Below the pieces are notes generated by a model, which saw only the letters and a list, made by a program, of their open reading frames with translations, ran no database searches and had not been told where the DNA came from. DNA of 10,538 nucleotides, taken from positions 1 to 10,538 of the forward strand of contig JAEYWB010000344.1 of NCBI GenBank assembly GCA_023429275.1, in the 5' to 3' direction. Position numbers and translations under genes: made by a program. This document shows, one piece after another, positions 7,499 through 10,538 of the stretch; positions within the stretch are counted from its first letter, which is position 1, and each line of letters begins with the position of its first letter. The stretch is from Planctomycetota bacterium. GTDB lineage: Bacteria; Planctomycetota; Planctomycetia; Planctomycetales; Planctomycetaceae.

Positions 7499-8434
7499 TC
7501 AGTCGACAGGCGCCAGTTGAGCCTTCGTGGGGATGCAACGGCAGAGTTCTGCGGCAAGCAGCGCGATTCGTTCCCGCTGTTCGAGCCTGGACAGTGAGGA
7601 AGCCGGGAGTCTGGCAGCCCCGTTCGCCGCACCCCAGACTGCCCCCGCCATGGCGCCGATCGTATCCGTATCTCCTCCGAGCTCCGTGACGAAGCGAATG
7701 AGATCGAGGAACGGGGCTTCCCGGAAGCGGAGCGCGAGATAGAGAGAGGTCACGGCCGATTCGTGTGCCGCGATGCCCCGGCCAAGTTCGCGAGCCACCT
7801 CAACTGTTCGTGCGGGATAGCCCGCCTGGATCCAGTGGGCAGCCAGGCCCAGGCGCACGGTGAACGGTTCCAGGCAGCAGCACGAAGCGACGTCGCGAAG
7901 GAGTTCTTCGGAGGGAGTGTCCTGGATCGCGAGAGCCGTGGCGCGGGCCATCAGAACGGCCCCCTCGATCCCGAGGGGATGCGCGTGCGTGACATCGGCT
8001 GTCAGCCGGGCCGCTTCGATCAGTTCCTGGGGACGATGGGCGTAGACCAGTCCGACGACAGGAGCCCGCATCGCCGCGCCGTTCCCGAACGAGCCGGTCG
8101 AATACACCGCGCGGTTTGCAGTTCGCCAGTCCATCCCACGAGCGATGCGACGAAGAGTCTTCGCCGCGGCCGGGCCGTAACCGCGACTCCATCGGTAGCT
8201 TCTCGCGAATCGGATCGCGAGTTCGTCGGGATCGATCGCCCCCTTCTCCAGCAGCGATTCGGCAACGTCGATCGACATCTGCGTGTCATCGGTCCAGCGC
8301 CTCTCGCCATTCGGCGTCGTCCCGATGCACCACCAGACCGCCCGTTCCAGAACGCCCCCTTCGAACGGTGCTCCCAGTGCGTCTCCCAGAGCGAGTCCGA
8401 GAAGACACCCTTCCGCTTTGTCGAGACTCGGCAT
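7499..8434 (-). CDS. ADP-ribosylglycohydrolase family protein (DraG/ARH3-like)
   Basis: A 311-residue enzyme of the ADP-ribosyl-(dinitrogen reductase) hydrolase/ARH superfamily, which removes ADP-ribose from proteins or hydrolyses related ADP-ribose compounds using a two-Mg2+ centre. The metal ligand motifs are both present: WTDDT (D49, D50) and GGDTDT (D255, D257). SFGNGAAMR (115-123), THAHPLGIEGA (149-159) and IGAMAGAVWGA (259-269) complete the fold and resemble ARH3 more than nitrogenase DraG. No ADP-ribosyltransferase gene lies nearby, so the target is unknown, and pairing with nitrogen fixation is not implied. The first ATG (8432-8434) fits the family N terminus (CLLGLALGDALGAPFE at 10-25). 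No clear Shine-Dalgarno is seen. CCC at 185-187 gives an unusual cysteine triplet, of unknown meaning. It seems to be its own transcription unit. Confidence 0.93.
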   Translation of the reverse strand: MPSLDKAEGCLLGLALGDALGAPFEGGVLERAVWWCIGTTPNGERRWTDDTQMSIDVAESLLEKGAIDPDELAIRFARSYRWSRGYGPAAAKTLRRIARGMDWRTANRAVYSTGSFGNGAAMRAPVVGLVYAHRPQELIEAARLTADVTHAHPLGIEGAVLMARATALAIQDTPSEELLRDVASCCCLEPFTVRLGLAAHWIQAGYPARTVEVARELGRGIAAHESAVTSLYLALRFREAPFLDLIRFVTELGGDTDTIGAMAGAVWGAANGAARLPASSLSRLEQRERIALLAAELCRCIPTKAQLAPVD

Positions 8435-8770
8435 ATTCCGCGGTCGCTGCGAGGAAAGTCACGGTCCGCCCGATCTGGCACACTCCTACGTCGAAAAGAG
8501 ACGCAATCGATAATGAAATCCACCGGGCGGCCCAGGTCACCATCGAGCGACCATCGGCTTGGAATGCGGACGGGCATCAATGTTCGTGATTCGCGAACTG
8601 CCGCAAAGACGGTATTGCGCGTCATGCGGGAACAATGGAAGACCGTTTGGGACGGAAATTCGCTGAGAATCGCGAGCCGGTCTGCACCGGGGATGGGAGA
8701 CGAGCCAGACGTCCGATGCGGCGAACATCCCTGCCGGGAGGGATGATGCGGGCAAGTCGGGTCCAGACCG
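8435..8770. other. Intergenic region between glgX and the ADP-ribosylglycohydrolase
   Basis: No supported gene is found in these 336 bp. The right end holds the hairpin at 8726-8745, taken as the glgX terminator. A second small hairpin, CCGGT/ACCGG with loop CTGC, is at 8677-8690, and an 8-bp palindrome TTCGCGAA at 8590-8597. The left part should carry the promoter of the ADP-ribosylglycohydrolase, but no convincing -35/-10 pair stood out. Open frames on both strands lack start signals and family likeness. Confidence 0.5.
8726..8745 (-). terminator. Probable terminator hairpin of the glgX-type gene
   Basis: CATCCCT (8726-8732) and AGGGATG (8739-8745) are exact 7-bp inverted complements around a 6-nt GC-rich loop. 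It begins 25 bp beyond the stop codon of the minus-strand debranching enzyme gene. No strong T-run follows on the minus strand, so efficiency is uncertain. Confidence 0.5.
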
Positions 8771-10538
8771 CTACGGCCGGTTGAGCGTGCTTCCCCCCTT
8801 GGAGTCGGCGGGGGGAACATCGGCCTGCAGCACCGGGACCATTTCGGAAACTTCGGAGGCGACGTAGCTCGTCGATTCCCGCTTTTCCTCGGGCTGAATC
8901 GGCGACACCAGTCGCAGGACCGCGAGCGATCGGCCCCCCAGCTTGTAGATCGAAGAGGCCGGCATCGGAGCTTCCTCCTCGGGGAGCTTGTTCGTGTCGA
9001 GAAGCGTCTTCCAGAACGTGTTCTCGACGGGAGCGGGGAGGCAGAAGTCGATGTCGTTGTAATAGGCGTTCATCAGCAGGAGCACGCTTTCTCCCTTGAT
9101 CGGCTCTCCGCGCGCATCGATCTCGCCGATCATGTTGCCGTCGAGATACAGCCCCAGGCACTGCACGAATCCGGCGTTCCAGGCCTCGTCGTCCATGTAC
9201 TTGCCGTCGGGCGAATACCACGCGATATCGCGCTGCTCCTCCTCGCCGCGGATCGACCGACCCTGGAAGAACTTCTGACGCTCGAAAACGGGGTTCAGCT
9301 TCCGCAGGGCGATCACGCTCTGCGTGAAGGCGAGCAGCTCCTTCCGGGAGTCATTCAGGTCCCAGTTGAGCCAGGTGAGTTCGGAGTCATGGCAGTAAGC
9401 GTTGATGTTCCCGTTCTGGGTGTGGCCGATCTCATCACCGGCCAGGAGCATCGGTACCCCCTGCGAGAGGAGGAGTGTCGCCAGCATGTTCCGCTTCTGC
9501 CGCTCGCGGAGAGCGATGATTCCCGGGTCGTCCGTCGGCCCTTCGGCTCCGCAGTTCCAGCTCATGTTGTCGTCGGAGCCGTCGCGATTGTCTTCGCCGT
9601 TCGCCTCGTTGTGCTTGCCGTTGTAGCTCACGAGGTCGTGCAGCGTGAACCCGTCATGGCAGGTGATGAAGTTGATGCTCGAGTAGGGCCGGCGGCTGTT
9701 CCACTGGTAGAGGTCGCTTGATCCGCAGAGCCGCGTTGCGAACTCCCGGACGGTTTCCCCTTCCCCTTTCCAGAACTTGCGGACGGTGTCGCGATACTTG
9801 CCGTTCCATTCCGACCAGAGGGACGGAAAGTTGCCGACCTGGTAGCCACCGTCGCCGAGGTCCCACGGCTCGGCGATCAGTTTCACCTGCGACAGAATCG
9901 GGTCCTGTTCGATGATGTCGAAGAACGCTCCCAGGCGGTCGACTTCGTAGAGCTCGCGGGCCAGCGTGCTTGCGAGGTCGAAGCGGAACCCGTCGACATG
10001 CATCTCCGTCACCCAGTAACGGAGGCTGTCCATGATGAACTGCAGGACGCGCGGCTGCCGCATGAGGAACGTGTTGCCGCAGCCGGTGAAGTCCATGTAG
10101 TACCGCGGGTCGGGAGCGACGCGGTAGTATGAGGCGTTGTCGATCCCCCGCCAGGAGAGGGTCGGCCCCATCTGGTTCCCCTCGCAGGTGTGGTTGTAGA
10201 AGACATCGAGGATCACCTCGAAGCCGGCGGAGTGGAGCGTCCGGACCATCGACTTGAACTCGCGGATCGTCTCGTCGGAGGTCCCGCTCGAGCTGTACCG
10301 CGTATCGGGGGCGAAGAAGGCGAGGGTGTTGTAACCCCAGTAGTTCGTCCGGCCGGCGTCGACGAGATGCCGATCATCGAGCCGGTGGAAGACCGGCAGG
10401 AACTCGATCGCGGTGACGCCGAGGGCCTTGAGGTATTGGATCGCCGATTCCGACGCGAAGCCGGCATTCGTCCCGCGGAGCTCCTCGGGGTCGTTGGCGT
10501 TGAGCTTGCTGAAGCCCTTGACGTGAGCTTCGTAGATG
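8771..10538 (-). CDS. glgX: Glycogen debranching enzyme GlgX/isoamylase type, 3' part, cut by right edge
   Basis: The C-terminal 588 residues of a GH13 debranching enzyme that hydrolyses alpha-1,6 branches of glycogen or limit dextrins in the cytoplasm. The visible part begins at IYEAHVKGFSKLN, the conserved start of the GlgX catalytic domain, so about 150-200 residues with the N-terminal CBM48-type domain lie beyond the edge. GH13 motifs in order: DVFYNHT; DGFRFDLA, with nucleophile Asp codon at 9977-9979; AEPWDLG, with acid/base Glu codon at 9869-9871; and ITCHDGF, with the third Asp at 9653-9655. The GlgX/TreX stretch HNEANGEDNRDGSDDNMSWNCG and LLAGDEIGHTQNGNINAYCHD follow. All catalytic residues are present. 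After the usual C-terminal beta-domain ending near LAVLRLV there is a tail of about 45 residues rich in Glu, Ser, Val and Pro with no recognised domain. The ATG at 10249 is internal and not the true start. Confidence 0.94.
   Translation of the reverse strand, partial: IYEAHVKGFSKLNANDPEELRGTNAGFASESAIQYLKALGVTAIEFLPVFHRLDDRHLVDAGRTNYWGYNTLAFFAPDTRYSSSGTSDETIREFKSMVRTLHSAGFEVILDVFYNHTCEGNQMGPTLSWRGIDNASYYRVAPDPRYYMDFTGCGNTFLMRQPRVLQFIMDSLRYWVTEMHVDGFRFDLASTLARELYEVDRLGAFFDIIEQDPILSQVKLIAEPWDLGDGGYQVGNFPSLWSEWNGKYRDTVRKFWKGEGETVREFATRLCGSSDLYQWNSRRPYSSINFITCHDGFTLHDLVSYNGKHNEANGEDNRDGSDDNMSWNCGAEGPTDDPGIIALRERQKRNMLATLLLSQGVPMLLAGDEIGHTQNGNINAYCHDSELTWLNWDLNDSRKELLAFTQSVIALRKLNPVFERQKFFQGRSIRGEEEQRDIAWYSPDGKYMDDEAWNAGFVQCLGLYLDGNMIGEIDARGEPIKGESVLLLMNAYYNDIDFCLPAPVENTFWKTLLDTNKLPEEEAPMPASSIYKLGGRSLAVLRLVSPIQPEEKRESTSYVASEVSEMVPVLQADVPPADSKGGSTLNRP

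Noticed and set aside
7499..8434. Assignment as nitrogenase-regulating DraG or as part of a toxin-antitoxin or phage-defence ADP-ribosylation module
   Set aside because: The internal motifs resemble ARH3, and no transferase, nitrogenase gene or defence gene is nearby.
7763..8746. Open frame of 327 codons on the plus strand over the ADP-ribosylglycohydrolase and its upstream gap
   Set aside because: It overlaps the gene with both metal-binding motifs, and its product resembles no family.

Overview
The window looks like chromosomal DNA of a high-GC planctomycete or close PVC-group relative. The best marker is the large secreted protein at 2900-6250. Its layout is signal peptide, PVC-type 'membrane-bound dehydrogenase' beta-propeller, helical-repeat middle and C-terminal CxxCH heme domain, a combination typical of Planctomycetes and Verrucomicrobia. 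A futalosine-pathway menaquinone gene, a split glycine-cleavage P-protein, sparse Shine-Dalgarno sites and repeat-rich intergenic gaps all fit. The genus cannot be told from the sequence alone.

Left part (1-2490, all minus strand): gcvH (2107-2490), then gcvPA (627-1976), then the 5' part of mqnE, which runs off the left edge (1-509). They are read in the order gcvH, gcvPA, mqnE and could form one transcript. The lipoyl carrier GcvH and one half of the PLP-dependent P-protein belong to the glycine cleavage system; gcvPB and gcvT are not in the window. Both gaps between these genes are filled by arrays of 7-bp units in strict 7-bp phase, arranged as facing inverted arms. This is the most unusual structure here.

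Middle (2491-6250): a 409-bp divergent gap with candidate promoters on both strands, then the 1116-residue predicted secreted c-type-heme oxidoreductase on the plus strand. The next gap (6251-6447) holds a nested palindrome: an outer 11-bp inverted repeat and an inner hairpin of 9-bp-spaced CACAGAG units. An aldo/keto reductase (6448-7422, plus) follows, with a -10-like TACATT just ahead of its ATG.

Right part (7423-10538): an ADP-ribosylglycohydrolase of the ARH3-like kind (7499-8434, minus) converges on the reductase. A 336-bp gap contains a hairpin that probably ends the next gene. Then comes the C-terminal 588 residues of a GlgX-type glycogen debranching enzyme (minus), cut by the right edge.

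The coding genes are conventional metabolic or oxidoreductase families. No defence system, mobile element, CRISPR array, tRNA or rRNA is visible. The novelty is in the intergenic DNA: two unit sizes (7 and 9 bp) organised as facing inverted arrays.
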